DNA of 64,000 nt from Bacteroidales bacterium (GTDB lineage: Bacteria; Bacteroidota; Bacteroidia; Bacteroidales; P3): the NCBI GenBank assembly GCA_031274555.1, contig JAISPZ010000115.1, positions 1 to 64,000 on the forward strand, written 5' to 3'. The notes under the pieces were generated by a model. That model had not been told where the DNA came from and ran no database searches. It worked only from the letters and a program-made list of their open reading frames with translations. A program made the position numbers and the translations under genes. Below are positions 14,898-25,709 of the stretch, piece by piece (the stretch's first letter is position 1; every line of letters starts with the position of its first letter).

Positions 14898-17360
14898 ATG
14901 AAATTATTTTTTTTCCTCTTTCTCGCTATACCCGCTCTCACATCTGCTCAAAACTTCGCTGTTAAGGGACAGATCACCGATCAAACCGACGGTGCTTCTC
15001 TCATTGGCGCAACAGTGATAGTTAAAGAAACAGGACAGGGTGCGGTAACGGACGCAACAGGTGAGTATATATTAACCACCTCTCGCAACGAGATTACCCT
15101 GCGTTTCACATTTATCGGGTACAAAGAGATTGAGAAAAAAATTACTCTCACCCAAAAGACCACCACACTTGATATAGTACTGTCCCCACAGGAGCAGACA
15201 CTTACAGGTGTAGAAGTGTCAGGCACACGCTACAATACAGACGCGAAAAAATCAATTCAAACGCTCGAAGTTGTCAATAGCAGTGCCATAGACAACAAAA
15301 ACGCTACTACTCTCGACAAAGCACTCGACAACATCGCAGGTTTCACTATCATAAATAACGAGCCACAAATGCGTGCAGGCAGCGGATTTAGTTCAGGTAT
15401 GGGCAGTCGCGTGATGATACTCCTTGACGAAATGCCAATACTTCGCGCAGACGCAGGGCGACCTGCATGGAATCTTATACCAATGGAAGATGTTGCGCAG
15501 ATAGAAATTCTTAAAGGCGCATCGTCCGTTCTTTTTGGTTCTGCTGCAATTAACGGTGCTATCAATGTGCGCACCGCCTACGCAAAAAGTGCACCCGAAA
15601 CAAAAGCAAAAATATATACAGGCTTCTACAGCCAACCTGCAAATAAAGAGGCATCACCATATCATAACAGCGTTCCATTATCATACGGAACAAGTTTTTC
15701 ACATTCGCGAAAAATCAAAAAAATCGATTTTATTGTTGCGGCAGAATTTGCTAATAACGATGGCTATCACGGTTCTGACAGATTTTTAAAAAACGAGGAC
15801 GGACAAATTATAAAAGACGACAACAATAAGGCACGATTTCCAAATGACGACCTTGTCAGAGAAGAAATGCGCGTTAGAACAAATGTCGGTCTGCGTTATC
15901 ATATAAGTGACAGAGCCATAGTTACGCTGAATGGAAATGTTATGTATTCCGACAATTATCTTTTTAATTTTTGGGGCAACTCCATCACAGGAATGTACCA
16001 CTCATACAAATCGACACAGAGTCATTTTAAGGACTTGATGTATTTTATAGATCCGCATTTCAAATATACTGACACATTTGGAGGGGTACACCAATTCAGT
16101 AACAGGCTTTTATACTCCGACAACCGCGCTGTTGAACCAATAGGACAAGACGCTTTTTCGCGCTCAGTCTATAATTCATACCATTATAGTAAAACATTTG
16201 CGAAAGCAGGTGGTTTACATTTAAAGGCTGGTATTTCAAACAATTATACACTTTCGTTTGGGCAGGTATTTTCTGGTAATTTAGACAATTTAGAAACGCA
16301 TGGCAGCGGAATGCATACAGGTAATAATTTTGCGCTTTTTACAAAACTCGAAAAATCATTTTTTAAAAATAAAAACCTTTTGCTCGAATTTGGTGCACGT
16401 TGGGAATTTTGTGCTGTAGATGACTGGAGTGAAAATCGCCCTATTTTTCAGGGTGGCATAAACTACGAAATACCTGTTTCTCACACCTACTTTAGAGTAT
16501 CTGTCGGACAAGGCTACCGCGCTGCAACTATCGGCGAAAAATTTATTACGACAAAAGTAGGCGATTATGGATTTTATCCTAATCCTGAACTCAAATCGGA
16601 AACAAGCGTAAACAGCGAACTTGCCGTCAGGCAGATGTACAAGGCGGGTATCTTTGAGGGATATGTTGATGTAGCGGGATTTTATCAGACGTACAATAAC
16701 TATATCGAATTTTTTCTCGGTCCCTGGAATGATAAAGCAATGGTTTTTGAGCAATTCGGATTTAAATATTTTAATACAGGCAAAGCGTCTATTACAGGTG
16801 TTGAAACGTCTTGGGCAGGGCAACTTGAAATAAGCGATATTTTTTCAATGCAACTTGTGGCGAACTACACCTATTCCATGCCTGTTTGTCGAGATACGTC
16901 CTTTATCTTTACTTCCATTCGCAAGGGTACGCCCGCTCAACTTGACTATACTTACAGGAAAGGATCTTCAAATACTGAAAGAAACATCTTGAAGTACCGT
17001 ATTCAGCACGTTGCAAAACTTGATTTGAATATGACGTTCAAGAAAATATTTACTATCGGAGTTAGTATGCAATATTTGAGTGCGATGAAAAACGTAGATC
17101 ATATTCTTGTTGATTTTGATGCAGACGCAAAAAATAACCACGACAGTTGGCTTGAAGATTTGCCATTTCAGGGAAATGTTGCGTTTATGGAAAAACATAA
17201 AAGAGGCTCTTTCCTGCTTAATCTACGTGCTGCGGTAGAACTAAAAAATATTACTGTTGCAGTTATTATGAACAACGTTCTCAATACGGAATACGCACTT
17301 CGCCCAATGTATATTGAGGCACCACGCCTAACAACAGTACAACTGACATGCAAAATATAA
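14898..17360 (+). CDS. TonB-dependent outer-membrane receptor
   Basis: The start at ATG 14898 gives a signal peptide (MKLFFFLFLAIPALTSAQ) and 820 residues; the frame is open further upstream only through the hairpin repeat. Order of domains: a carboxypeptidase-regulatory-like beta sandwich (about 20-110, GQITDQTDGASLIGATV then GEYIL), a plug domain (about 115-230, with IEILKGASSVLFGSAAINGAINV) and a 22-strand barrel ending in LTTVQLTCKI. It imports a ligand across the outer membrane using ExbBD-TonB energy. No SusD-like partner follows, so it is not a classical glycan-uptake pair. A T9SS cargo gene starts 11 nt after its stop and is probably co-transcribed. Ligand unknown. Confidence 0.9.
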   Translation: MKLFFFLFLAIPALTSAQNFAVKGQITDQTDGASLIGATVIVKETGQGAVTDATGEYILTTSRNEITLRFTFIGYKEIEKKITLTQKTTTLDIVLSPQEQTLTGVEVSGTRYNTDAKKSIQTLEVVNSSAIDNKNATTLDKALDNIAGFTIINNEPQMRAGSGFSSGMGSRVMILLDEMPILRADAGRPAWNLIPMEDVAQIEILKGASSVLFGSAAINGAINVRTAYAKSAPETKAKIYTGFYSQPANKEASPYHNSVPLSYGTSFSHSRKIKKIDFIVAAEFANNDGYHGSDRFLKNEDGQIIKDDNNKARFPNDDLVREEMRVRTNVGLRYHISDRAIVTLNGNVMYSDNYLFNFWGNSITGMYHSYKSTQSHFKDLMYFIDPHFKYTDTFGGVHQFSNRLLYSDNRAVEPIGQDAFSRSVYNSYHYSKTFAKAGGLHLKAGISNNYTLSFGQVFSGNLDNLETHGSGMHTGNNFALFTKLEKSFFKNKNLLLEFGARWEFCAVDDWSENRPIFQGGINYEIPVSHTYFRVSVGQGYRAATIGEKFITTKVGDYGFYPNPELKSETSVNSELAVRQMYKAGIFEGYVDVAGFYQTYNNYIEFFLGPWNDKAMVFEQFGFKYFNTGKASITGVETSWAGQLEISDIFSMQLVANYTYSMPVCRDTSFIFTSIRKGTPAQLDYTYRKGSSNTERNILKYRIQHVAKLDLNMTFKKIFTIGVSMQYLSAMKNVDHILVDFDADAKNNHDSWLEDLPFQGNVAFMEKHKRGSFLLNLRAAVELKNITVAVIMNNVLNTEYALRPMYIEAPRLTTVQLTCKI

Positions 17361-17371
17361 ATTATAATATT

Positions 17372-18364
17372 ATGAAGTATATGAAAAAAATTCTTTTTAT
17401 CGTTTCCCTGTTTTCTTTTGCCACTTTGGTAGCGCAAACTTATGAGCCACTCCCGGACGGTAATTTTGACGAATGGACAAAAAAAGCAACACATCCAAGT
17501 CACGATGTTTATCATGGGGAAGATTATGACGATCTTGCGAACCCTTTTTGGAAATCATTAAACGAACTTTCTACTTTACCCCCCGAAATGTCCACAGGTC
17601 CTGTAACACTTTTTAAGGTGCAGGGACGTAGTGGATTTGCCCCTATGGTCAAGTCTGACACACTTTGGGTTGGAGAAGAAAAACTGTTTTTGCCGGGTGT
17701 ATTTGGTGCTTTCACACTTGATATAACTAACAAAACTGCTCGTTTTGGTCGTGTTTATCATTCACGCCCCGACTCTCTTGTGGGATATATGAAATACGCA
17801 CCTGTAAGTAGCGATTCTGCGAGTATCTTTGTTGAACTTTACAAAAAGATAGGACAAGTTAAGGTGATAATCGGTCGTGTAGAACGAAAATTTCATAGTA
17901 ATATCAATGACTGGACACGTTTTTCAATGCCCATTGAATATATTATTGAGGAAGATAACGAAGACGGAATGCCCGACTCTGTCAGCGTACTTTTTGTTGC
18001 AAGTGCAGCGTATAATTTTGACGACCTGTTTACCTGCAAAGGGCAGCCCGGCACAACTCTTTGGATTGATGAGTGTTCATTTGTCTTTAACAAACAGGCA
18101 TCTATAGAAAAAGTCGAAAGGGAAAATTACGCTCTCGTTTATCCAAATCCAACGTCAGGCGATGTTTTCGTGAAACTCAATTCCTCTGTTAAAACAGGTA
18201 GAGTTGAAATCATTGATATAAGAGGAAGTATCGTAAAAACTCAAAGATTTGAAGGTGAAAGTGTATCTTTGGATATTCGTTCTTTAAGACCTGCCCTCTA
18301 TATGTATCGCATTGTTTCAGGTGAAAGAGCAATAAAAAGTGGCAGAATAAATCTTATAAGATAA
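17372..18364 (+). CDS. exported protein with PCMD-like domain and T9SS sorting domain
   Basis: The 330-residue protein starts MKYMKKILFIVSLFSFATLVAQ, a signal peptide. The central part (about 20-240), starting with LPDGNFDEW and ending with LWIDECSFVF, resembles the putative carbohydrate metabolism (PCMD) beta-sandwich found in Bacteroidota secreted proteins. The last 80 residues form a T9SS type A sorting domain (YALVYPNPTSGDVFVKL, VEIIDIRGSIV, SLRPALYMYRI). It should be exported by Sec, moved through T9SS and anchored at or released from the surface. Linkage to the TonB receptor suggests a shared ligand, which is inference only. Confidence 0.82.
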   Translation: MKYMKKILFIVSLFSFATLVAQTYEPLPDGNFDEWTKKATHPSHDVYHGEDYDDLANPFWKSLNELSTLPPEMSTGPVTLFKVQGRSGFAPMVKSDTLWVGEEKLFLPGVFGAFTLDITNKTARFGRVYHSRPDSLVGYMKYAPVSSDSASIFVELYKKIGQVKVIIGRVERKFHSNINDWTRFSMPIEYIIEEDNEDGMPDSVSVLFVASAAYNFDDLFTCKGQPGTTLWIDECSFVFNKQASIEKVERENYALVYPNPTSGDVFVKLNSSVKTGRVEIIDIRGSIVKTQRFEGESVSLDIRSLRPALYMYRIVSGERAIKSGRINLIR

Positions 18365-19177
18365 TTGAGCTTCACTAAATTCACCAAATTGCAAAGAAAT
18401 CGAGATAAAGGCATAAGAGCAAAAAAATCTCTCGGACAGCATTTTCTGCGCGACAAAGACATTGCTCTACGCATTACTGAAAGTATTATTGCAACTGATA
18501 AAATGCCTGTGCTGGAAATAGGTCCCGGTACAGGCATTTTGTCTTCCTGCCTGTGGCAGCGACCTGAACTTGATGTTAAGATGGTCGAACTCGACAGTCA
18601 GTCTGTTGAATTTCTGCGCGAGAACTATCCATCTAAAACGGCTGATGGACGGCTGATAGAAGGGGATTTTCTTCGTCTTCCGTTATCACATTTTTTTGAC
18701 GGCAATTTTATTATCACAGGAAATTTTCCGTACAATATTTCTTCGCAAATACTTTTCAAAACTTACGAAAACAAAGATACTGTAACACAGCTTGTAGGCA
18801 TGTTCCAAAAAGAAGTTGCAGAGCGCATTGCTGCAAAGCCATGCAGTAAAACTTACGGTATTTTAAGTGTCTTGCTACAAGCATACTACAACATAGAATA
18901 TCTTTTTACAGTTCCACCTGACGCTTTTATCCCCCCGCCAAAAGTGCAGTCGGGAGTAATTCGCCTCATTCGCAACAATAGGACTACACTTCCTTTTTCG
19001 GACACAATATTTGCGAAAGTTGTAAAATTAGCATTTAACCAACGCAGAAAAACACTGCGCAACGCCCTGAAACTCCATATACAAGAAGTCCCCGACATAT
19101 TTGCTTCCAAACGTGGCGAGGAACTCTCTGTTGAAGATTTTATTTCTCTAACTAATGCCTATAATAGTCAGGCTTAA
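18365..19177 (+). CDS. rsmA: 16S rRNA (adenine1518/1519-N6)-dimethyltransferase
   Basis: RsmA (KsgA) dimethylates two adenines near the 3' end of 16S rRNA during 30S assembly. Motifs: [11 protein letters not shown] (start of the fold), the SAM site [12 protein letters not shown] and the catalytic [10 protein letters not shown] (a variant of NLPY). The 270 residues include about 20 before KKSLGQHF. There is no ATG before this core, so the TTG at 18365, abutting the previous stop codon, is the likely start. The 3' end overlaps convergently with ahcY, the two stop codons sharing bases 19174-19177. Confidence 0.93.
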   Translation: MSFTKFTKLQRNRDKGIRAKKSLGQHFLRDKDIALRITESIIATDKMPVLEIGPGTGILSSCLWQRPELDVKMVELDSQSVEFLRENYPSKTADGRLIEGDFLRLPLSHFFDGNFIITGNFPYNISSQILFKTYENKDTVTQLVGMFQKEVAERIAAKPCSKTYGILSVLLQAYYNIEYLFTVPPDAFIPPPKVQSGVIRLIRNNRTTLPFSDTIFAKVVKLAFNQRRKTLRNALKLHIQEVPDIFASKRGEELSVEDFISLTNAYNSQA

Positions 19178-20583
19178 TACCTGTAATGGTCAGGCTTAAA
19201 CGGTCCATCTTGCGAAACACCGATATAATCCGCCTGCTTCTTCGACAGTTTAGTCAATTTTACTCCAATTTTTTCAAGATGTAAAAGTGCTACCATCTCG
19301 TCAAGATGTTTGGGCAGAATATAAACACCTGTCTTATATTCTTTTTGCCACAAATCAAGCTGGGCGAGCGTTTGGTTTGTAAAAGAATTACTCATTACAA
19401 AAGATGGATGACCTGTTGCACATCCAAGATTTACAAGACGTCCCTCTGCCAACAGGAAAATCGAATGTCCGTCAGGGAAAGTATATTGATCTACGCCTGT
19501 CTTTATATTCATCTTCTTGATACCCGCAAACGCTTCCAATTGGGCAACTTGAATTTCATTGTCAAAATGACCTATATTGCACACTATTGCCTGGTCTTTC
19601 ATTTTTGAAATATGATCAATAGTGAGAACATCGCAGTTTCCTGTGCAGGTAACATAAATATTTCCTCTGCTTAGTGCGTCTTCCACAGTTGTAACTTCAA
19701 AACCTTCCATAGCTGCCTGTAATGCGCAGATAGGATCTATTTCGGTAACAATAACTTTTGCGCCATAACTTTTCATCGACTTTGCGCAGCCCTTGCCAAC
19801 ATCGCCATAACCAAGCACAACAACAGTTTTGCCCGCAATCATAACATCTGTTGCACGCTTTATTCCGTCAGCCAACGACTCTCTGCAGCCGTACAGATTG
19901 TCAAACTTCGACTTCGTGACGGAATCGTTCACGTTAATCGCAGGAAACATAAGTTCGCCTGCTTCCATCATTTGATAAAGGCGATGAACACCTGTTGTCG
20001 TTTCTTCCGAAACACCTTTTATGCTGCTCGTCATATCGTGCCACTTCGTTTTTTCCTGTTCGTAAACACGCTTTAACACAGAAAGCAACATACTTTCTTC
20101 AAGTGAGTTTGCTTTCTTATCAAATTCGGCAGGATTATTCTCGCCCTTGTATCCCAAATGGATAAAAAGCGTTGCATCCCCGCCATCATCCACAATAAGA
20201 TTAGGTCCTTTGCCACCCGCGAAAGAAAGTGCCTGATTTGTGCACCACCAATAATCTTCGAGGCTTTCTCCCTTCCACGCAAAAACGCCAATACCTGCAG
20301 CAGCAATGGCAGCGGCAGCGTGGTCTTGCGTAGAAAATATATTGCAACTGCACCAGCGAACTTCTGCCCCAAGTTCCACGAGTGTTTCTATCAAAACTGC
20401 TGTCTGGATAGTCATATGCAGAGAGCCTGTTATACGCGCTCCCTTTAACGGTTTTTCCTGTCCGTATTTTTCTCTCAATGCCATTAGACCTGGCATTTCT
20501 TTTTCGGCAATCGTAATCTCTTTTCTACCGAAATCTGCCAATGAAATATCGGCAACTTTGTACTTCAATGTGTAATCTGTCAT
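19174..20583 (-). CDS. ahcY: adenosylhomocysteinase
   Basis: S-adenosylhomocysteine hydrolase splits SAH into adenosine and homocysteine, relieving product inhibition of methyltransferases. The 469 residues match the family. Visible are the N-terminal [15 protein letters not shown], the substrate block [15 protein letters not shown], the NAD-binding [14 protein letters not shown] and the C-terminal KPDHYRY whose Lys and Tyr complete the NAD site. Its leader contains TACCTTTG as a likely -7 box. It is divergent from porP and convergent with rsmA. Confidence 0.96.
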   Translation of the reverse strand: MTDYTLKYKVADISLADFGRKEITIAEKEMPGLMALREKYGQEKPLKGARITGSLHMTIQTAVLIETLVELGAEVRWCSCNIFSTQDHAAAAIAAAGIGVFAWKGESLEDYWWCTNQALSFAGGKGPNLIVDDGGDATLFIHLGYKGENNPAEFDKKANSLEESMLLSVLKRVYEQEKTKWHDMTSSIKGVSEETTTGVHRLYQMMEAGELMFPAINVNDSVTKSKFDNLYGCRESLADGIKRATDVMIAGKTVVVLGYGDVGKGCAKSMKSYGAKVIVTEIDPICALQAAMEGFEVTTVEDALSRGNIYVTCTGNCDVLTIDHISKMKDQAIVCNIGHFDNEIQVAQLEAFAGIKKMNIKTGVDQYTFPDGHSIFLLAEGRLVNLGCATGHPSFVMSNSFTNQTLAQLDLWQKEYKTGVYILPKHLDEMVALLHLEKIGVKLTKLSKKQADYIGVSQDGPFKPDHYRY

Positions 20584-20609
20584 ATTTTTCTAAAATTATT
20601 AAGGAGTTG

Positions 20610-20617
20610 CAAAGGTA
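20610..20617 (-). promoter_or_regulatory. -7 box of ahcY
   Basis: TACCTTTG on the minus strand, 27 nt upstream of the ahcY ATG, with TCTG (three of four bases of the -33 TTTG) exactly 19 nt further upstream. Confidence 0.5.
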
Positions 20618-20669
20618 GTATTTTTTGCCAAAACGACAGAATTTTGTAGATTATGTTTGAAATTTTTCG

Positions 20670-20677
20670 TACATTTG
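20670..20677 (+). promoter_or_regulatory. -7 box of the porPKLMN cluster
   Basis: TACATTTG on the plus strand lies 22 nt before the porP GTG codon. The nearest TTTG upstream is 23 nt away instead of 19. It is the only TAnnTTTG match I see ahead of this cluster. Confidence 0.45.
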
Positions 20678-20699
20678 CTTGCTATAAAATGTTAGTTGG

Positions 20700-21704
20700 G
20701 TGTTAAAAGAGCATATTAAATATATTATGGCTGTACTGTTCAGTAGTACTGCCTATTTGGGACTTGGTCAGCAAGAACCGACATTGTCGCAGTACATGCT
20801 GGCTACGTATAATTACAATGCAGGCTATGCAGGTCTTTCAAATAGTCTGTGCGCCTCGCTTTTCTATCGCCAGCAATGGATCGGCATGAGAGGTGCTACA
20901 AACGCCGAAACAGATAAAAAAAGCAGTTTATCCCCCTATAATGTACATCTTGTAGCAGATATGCCCATAAGGTTTTTACACGGAGGAATTGGTTTAGAAG
21001 TCAGCACCACAACGGCGGCACAGTTTTCGGATGTTTTTATAAAGGTCGGATATGCCTACCATTTACAGACTTCCATCGGAACTATCGGAATGGGAATACG
21101 TGCACAATTTTGCAACAAAACAATTGATTGGGGACAATTTTTTCCAGAAACGCAGGGCGACTATGTTCTATCAGGCAAAACAAAAGAAAATAACAGTGCG
21201 TTTCTTGCCGATGCAGGGATTGGGTTTTACCTCAAAGGAAATCTAAACTATTCTGTCGGTCTTTCGTTTAACAATATTATCGGCTCTTCAAAAGAAGACA
21301 TTGGTTTTACCACAACACGCAATATGGTTCTAAGCGGTGGCTATTCTTTCACATTGCCAGATTTGCCCAAAATAGAATTTTCGCCTGTAACTCGCCTCAC
21401 GTTCATACTGCCGGGAAATGCCGACAGACGCCAAAATTCAGCTATTTATTGGGATGTAAGTTTTCTTGCTACGTTTAACAAATTGTTTTATGGCGGTCTT
21501 TCCTACCGTTTGCAAGATGCAGTATCGGTGCTTTTTGGAATGAATATACAACAATTCCAATTTGGAGTTTGCTACGATATTTCCACAACAAAAATAATAA
21601 AGGCATCTGCGATAGGGGGAAGTTTAGAGCTTTCCGTACGTTATTGCTTTGCTATTGAAACAGACAGACATAATTCATCCTATAAAAATTCAAGATATTT
21701 ATAA
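20700..21704 (+). CDS. porP: type IX secretion protein PorP
   Basis: The 334-residue protein belongs to the PorP/SprF family, with QQEPTLSQYMLATYNYNAGYAGLSNSLCASLFYRQQW near the N-terminus and barrel strands after it. I take the GTG at 20700 as start, because the basic residues before LFSSTAYLGLGQ then complete a signal peptide; ATG 20727 would leave it without positive charges. It is first in the order porP-K-L-M-N, the conserved T9SS core operon. PorP binds PorE and helps link the PorKN ring to the cell surface in Porphyromonas. A 132-nt gap separates it from porK. Confidence 0.88.
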   Translation: MLKEHIKYIMAVLFSSTAYLGLGQQEPTLSQYMLATYNYNAGYAGLSNSLCASLFYRQQWIGMRGATNAETDKKSSLSPYNVHLVADMPIRFLHGGIGLEVSTTTAAQFSDVFIKVGYAYHLQTSIGTIGMGIRAQFCNKTIDWGQFFPETQGDYVLSGKTKENNSAFLADAGIGFYLKGNLNYSVGLSFNNIIGSSKEDIGFTTTRNMVLSGGYSFTLPDLPKIEFSPVTRLTFILPGNADRRQNSAIYWDVSFLATFNKLFYGGLSYRLQDAVSVLFGMNIQQFQFGVCYDISTTKIIKASAIGGSLELSVRYCFAIETDRHNSSYKNSRYL

Positions 21705-21836
21705 ATTTTAATGCTTATTAGATGAATTACATATATATGACTTGCCGAAAACAATTTAAAGTGATTGACTCCTCGAAATAAAAATCAACATTAACACCTT
21801 AAAAATAAATTAACTGAGTTAATAAATTATAAAAAT

Positions 21837-23222
21837 ATGAAGTACATAAAGAGAACTGTCAAGTTTTTAAGTATGCGTAGTGCAGTAGTACTGCTCTTTG
21901 CCGTTTTGATCGTTGTCGGCTGTAACAGCAGCAGCGCAACAGGAGAACTTATCGGTGTACAGGGACGTTCGGGTTTAGAGCAGCCAACTCCTTTTGGTAT
22001 GGTTTACATACCTCATGGAAGTTTTATGCGTAGCGTAGGTGGTCAAGATCCTGCCCATCAAATTGCGTCGGCAAGACGTGTTACTGTTTCGGCATTTTAT
22101 ATGGATGAAACAGAAATAACAAATAACGAGTATCGTCAATTTGTTAAATACGTTTCGGACTCCATCACGAGAAGACTGTTAGGCGAAACATTCCCTGAAT
22201 TTCTTATTCAGACGGAGAATGACGATGCTGAGCCAAGTATTAACTGGAAAACAAAAATCAAGTGGAGTCCAGAAGTAGAAGAAGCACTTGCCGACCTTTA
22301 TTTGCCATTCGAGGAACGTTTTAACGGACGCAAGGAAATAGACAAGAAAAAGCTCAATTATTCCTACTATACGTATGATTTGGCAAAAGCCGCTCTTAAA
22401 AATTTCGATCCACAGGAGTCGGATAATAATAGCGAAATATATTATGGTTCTTTTTTGAACCGTCCGCAGGCAATGCAATCACGCAGGCAACTTATTACGA
22501 AGCATGTCGTAAACGTATATCCCGACACTCTCTGCTGGATTTTCGACTGGTCATTTTCGTATAACGAACCTATGGCTATGCTCTATTTCGACAGTCCAAT
22601 GTACGATAACTATCCTGTTGTTGGTGTGAATTGGGTACAGGCGAAAGCTTTTTGCGATTGGCGTACACAGTTGTACAACAAATATCTCAGAGCATCAGGA
22701 TACCCCGAAACGCAGAAGTTTCGTCTTCCGTCTGAAGCCGAATGGGAGTACGCTGCTCGTGGCGGTCTTGACGGTGCTGCTTACCCATGGGGTAGCTACT
22801 ACGCACGTAACGATAACGGATGTGTGCTTGCCAATTTTAAACCCGGACGTGGCGACTATGCTCTTGACGGCGCGGCTTACACCTGTATAGTAGGGCACTT
22901 CTCTCCAAACGATTGGGGACTTTACGATATGTCGGGCAATGTAGCCGAATGGTGCAATGACGCTTATGATGAGAGTGTTGGTAATGTACATGACCTCAAT
23001 CCCTCATTTGAATACGAAGCAAAAGATGGCGAGGGTCCAAGTCGCAAACGTAAAGTTATAAAGGGTGGCTCATGGAAAGATTTTGCAGAGCTTTGCAAAG
23101 TCTATGATAGAAGATTTGAATATCAGGATACATGCAAATCATACCTTGGTTTCCGTTGTGTACAGTCATACCTTGGACGTGGCAAAAATATTGGGACAGG
23201 GTCAGGCTCTAATGTTTATTAA
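21837..23222 (+). CDS. porK: type IX secretion ring lipoprotein PorK/GldK
   Basis: The 461-residue protein has a lipoprotein signal peptide ending in the lipobox VVGC (lipidated Cys29), followed by a formylglycine-generating-enzyme-like (SUMF1) fold: GMVYIPHGSF, FYMDETEITNNEYRQF, FRLPSEAEWEYAARGG, NVAEWCNDAYDE and SYLGFRCV. PorK forms the periplasmic ring with PorN beneath the outer membrane. The SUMF1 fold is structural in this family and not known to be catalytic. The gene is followed closely by porL (20 nt). Confidence 0.95.
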   Translation: MKYIKRTVKFLSMRSAVVLLFAVLIVVGCNSSSATGELIGVQGRSGLEQPTPFGMVYIPHGSFMRSVGGQDPAHQIASARRVTVSAFYMDETEITNNEYRQFVKYVSDSITRRLLGETFPEFLIQTENDDAEPSINWKTKIKWSPEVEEALADLYLPFEERFNGRKEIDKKKLNYSYYTYDLAKAALKNFDPQESDNNSEIYYGSFLNRPQAMQSRRQLITKHVVNVYPDTLCWIFDWSFSYNEPMAMLYFDSPMYDNYPVVGVNWVQAKAFCDWRTQLYNKYLRASGYPETQKFRLPSEAEWEYAARGGLDGAAYPWGSYYARNDNGCVLANFKPGRGDYALDGAAYTCIVGHFSPNDWGLYDMSGNVAEWCNDAYDESVGNVHDLNPSFEYEAKDGEGPSRKRKVIKGGSWKDFAELCKVYDRRFEYQDTCKSYLGFRCVQSYLGRGKNIGTGSGSNVY

Positions 23223-23242
23223 AATTTTAAAATTCAAAGAAA

Positions 23243-24037
23243 ATGTCTAAAGAAAAGGAACAGAACACATCGCAAAAAAGCGATAAGGTGTCTTTGATAC
23301 AACGTGCGCAAACACTCCTTGCTTCAAGGGAATACAAAAAGTTCATGGCACAGCTGTATGGCTGGGGTGCTGCAGTAGTTATTCTTGGTGCACTTTTTAA
23401 AATCAATCACTTCCCGGGTGCTAACTTTATGCTTATTCTCGGTATGGGAACTGAGGCTATTATTTTTGCCTTTTCGTCCTTTGAGCCACTTCATCAGGAA
23501 TATCATTGGGAAAATTTATATCCCGAATTGGTTGGAGATGAAGAAAGTGATGGTACAGCTACTCGCTCAAAGGCGGGCGGACGTGCAACCAACGTGCAAG
23601 AGATTGTCATCCAAAGATTGGAAGAACTTTTTTTGCAAGCCAACATTACTCCCGAAATATTTAATAGATTGGAAAAGGGCTTGCAAGGATTGGTGGAGAC
23701 TACAACTAATGTAAATAATGTTACTAACGTTTTAGTTGCAAATAACGAATATGTTGCCGAAGTAGCGAAAATGACTACGGCGGTTGAGAAAACAACCGAA
23801 AGTATCGCTCAACTCGAACAACTGTACGTTTCCCAAATGGCTTTTGTTAATACGCAAGCCGCCGTAACAAACAAATTACAGGAGAGTATGACACAGGTTC
23901 TTGAAACTCTTGGTGCTTCGCTTGAAGACGCTAAAAAATACAAAAACGATATTGCCGATTTATCCGTTAAGGTCGCAAAACTTAATGATATATATGGGAA
24001 GATGATGAGTGCTATTACGTCGGCGGTACAAAATTAA
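23243..24037 (+). CDS. porL: type IX secretion motor protein PorL/GldL
   Basis: The 264-residue inner-membrane protein has two transmembrane helices, about residues 35-52 and 58-80. Lys53, Glu71 and Glu81 line up with the proton-pathway Lys27, Glu49 and Glu59 described in Flavobacterium GldL. After EPLHQEYHWENLYPELVG there is a long cytoplasmic region with a coiled-coil (about 140-250). PorL pentamers with PorM dimers form the proton-motive-force motor that energises secretion. It has a longer N-terminal tail (about 30 residues before TM1) than GldL. Confidence 0.95.
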   Translation: MSKEKEQNTSQKSDKVSLIQRAQTLLASREYKKFMAQLYGWGAAVVILGALFKINHFPGANFMLILGMGTEAIIFAFSSFEPLHQEYHWENLYPELVGDEESDGTATRSKAGGRATNVQEIVIQRLEELFLQANITPEIFNRLEKGLQGLVETTTNVNNVTNVLVANNEYVAEVAKMTTAVEKTTESIAQLEQLYVSQMAFVNTQAAVTNKLQESMTQVLETLGASLEDAKKYKNDIADLSVKVAKLNDIYGKMMSAITSAVQN

Positions 24038-24074
24038 AAAATTCGTCATCCCAAACTAAAAAACACAAAAATAT

Positions 24075-25652
24075 ATGGCAGGAGCAAAAGAAACCCCACG
24101 TCAGAAAATGATAGGCATGATGTACTTGGTACTGACTGCTATGCTTGCTTTGAACGTTTCGGTTGAAATTCTGAAATCATTTGTTATTGTAAATGATGCT
24201 TTGGAGGAATCAAATGTGAACTTTGCCAATAAGGTAGCATCAACTTATGCGCTCTTTGATAAAGCATACATGAATAACCCGGACAAAGTCGGAGAGGCTT
24301 ACCAAAAGGCGCAATATGTTCGTCACATATCCGATTCTGTTTTTCGCTATGTAGGCGATTTAAAAATAGGACTTATTTCATTTTGCGAAAATGAGCATGA
24401 GGACACTATTAAATCCAAGTTGGCGCGTAAACTTAGCTTGGAACAAATTATCGGCAGGCAAGACAATTATGATGGTCCTACATTGTACTTTATGGGACAA
24501 TCGGAAACAGGTGCGTCAGGCAGAGCTAACGATCTGTACGAAACGTTAAATTGGTATCGCAACGAATTAAATAAAGAACTTGGATCCGACACTTCCAAAA
24601 TAAAACTTGATTTGGGAATTGACGGAAAATTCAGAGATGCAAGTGGCAAGAGCAAAAGATGGGAAGCACAGTACTTTCAACATACAATTATCGTTGCCTG
24701 CTTGACTATTTTGAATAAAATCCAGACATCTATTCTTAACTCCGAAAATGACGTTGTATCGCAACTTTATTCCGGTACTTCCGAAGAAGACCTTAAATTT
24801 GATCGTGTTACAGCACGTGTCCTTCCTGAAAGTAAATATGTTCTACAAGGGTCTGAATACGAGGCAGAAATATTTGTTGCTGCTTACGATTCCAAATCAA
24901 AAATTTCAGTCGTTATAGATGGAAAAACCTACAATGGCGACAGCGGCTTTGTTTTGTACAAACGTCTTGAAACAACACCTGGAGATTATACTATTCAGGG
25001 TAAAATTCTTGTTCCGTCAAACTTCGGTATCAGGGAATATCCGTTTAAATCGGAATATACTGTTACCGAACCGCAGGCTACTATTTCTGCCGATAAAATG
25101 AACGTTTTGTATATCGGTGTGGATAATCCCATTTCGGCAATGGGTGGAGGGCTAACGGAAGCTGCAACAGATGTTTCCATTTCAAACGGAACAATTAAAA
25201 AATCAGGAAATGGAGAATACATCGTACGTGTTACAACAGCCGGCAAAGCGACCATAAGCGTTTACAAAACAGACAACACTGGTAGCAGGCTCATTGGCAG
25301 CAAGGAATTTCGTGTAAAGCGTGTTCCTGACCCTGTTGCTAAAATTAACGGACAGAACGAGGGCGTTCGTCAATTGGATAAGAATATTTTTGCAAATGCT
25401 GGTGGTCTTGTTGCAAGTTTGAAAGATTTCGACTTTGACCTTCCCGTAAAAATTTCGTCTTTTAAGCTCCAAATTTTTCGCAGTGGCGACCTTACTCCAT
25501 ATATGCAATCGAACGGTAACCGCTTTACAGCAGATATGGAAAATCAAATCAAACGCTGCAAAAGAGGTGATAAAGTATTGATTACCGAGATTACGACAAA
25601 AATGCCAGACGGCAACCGCGACCTTGGTGATATGACTATAACCATCCTTTAA
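24075..25652 (+). CDS. porM: type IX secretion motor protein PorM/GldM
   Basis: The 525-residue protein begins with the family signature RQKMIGMMYLVLTAMLALNVSVEIL, its single transmembrane helix that inserts in the PorL ring. The long periplasmic part contains the four-domain rod that reaches the PorK/PorN ring. Recognisable C-terminal pieces are VSISNGTIKKSGNGEYIVRV and RVKRVPDPVAKINGQNEG. Length and order are normal. It sits between porL and porN. Confidence 0.95.
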   Translation: MAGAKETPRQKMIGMMYLVLTAMLALNVSVEILKSFVIVNDALEESNVNFANKVASTYALFDKAYMNNPDKVGEAYQKAQYVRHISDSVFRYVGDLKIGLISFCENEHEDTIKSKLARKLSLEQIIGRQDNYDGPTLYFMGQSETGASGRANDLYETLNWYRNELNKELGSDTSKIKLDLGIDGKFRDASGKSKRWEAQYFQHTIIVACLTILNKIQTSILNSENDVVSQLYSGTSEEDLKFDRVTARVLPESKYVLQGSEYEAEIFVAAYDSKSKISVVIDGKTYNGDSGFVLYKRLETTPGDYTIQGKILVPSNFGIREYPFKSEYTVTEPQATISADKMNVLYIGVDNPISAMGGGLTEAATDVSISNGTIKKSGNGEYIVRVTTAGKATISVYKTDNTGSRLIGSKEFRVKRVPDPVAKINGQNEGVRQLDKNIFANAGGLVASLKDFDFDLPVKISSFKLQIFRSGDLTPYMQSNGNRFTADMENQIKRCKRGDKVLITEITTKMPDGNRDLGDMTITIL

Positions 25653-25709
25653 TTTGAAAAAAGTGTTGCACCCGAACCATACTACTTGTTAAAAATAAAT
25701 TATAAGAAT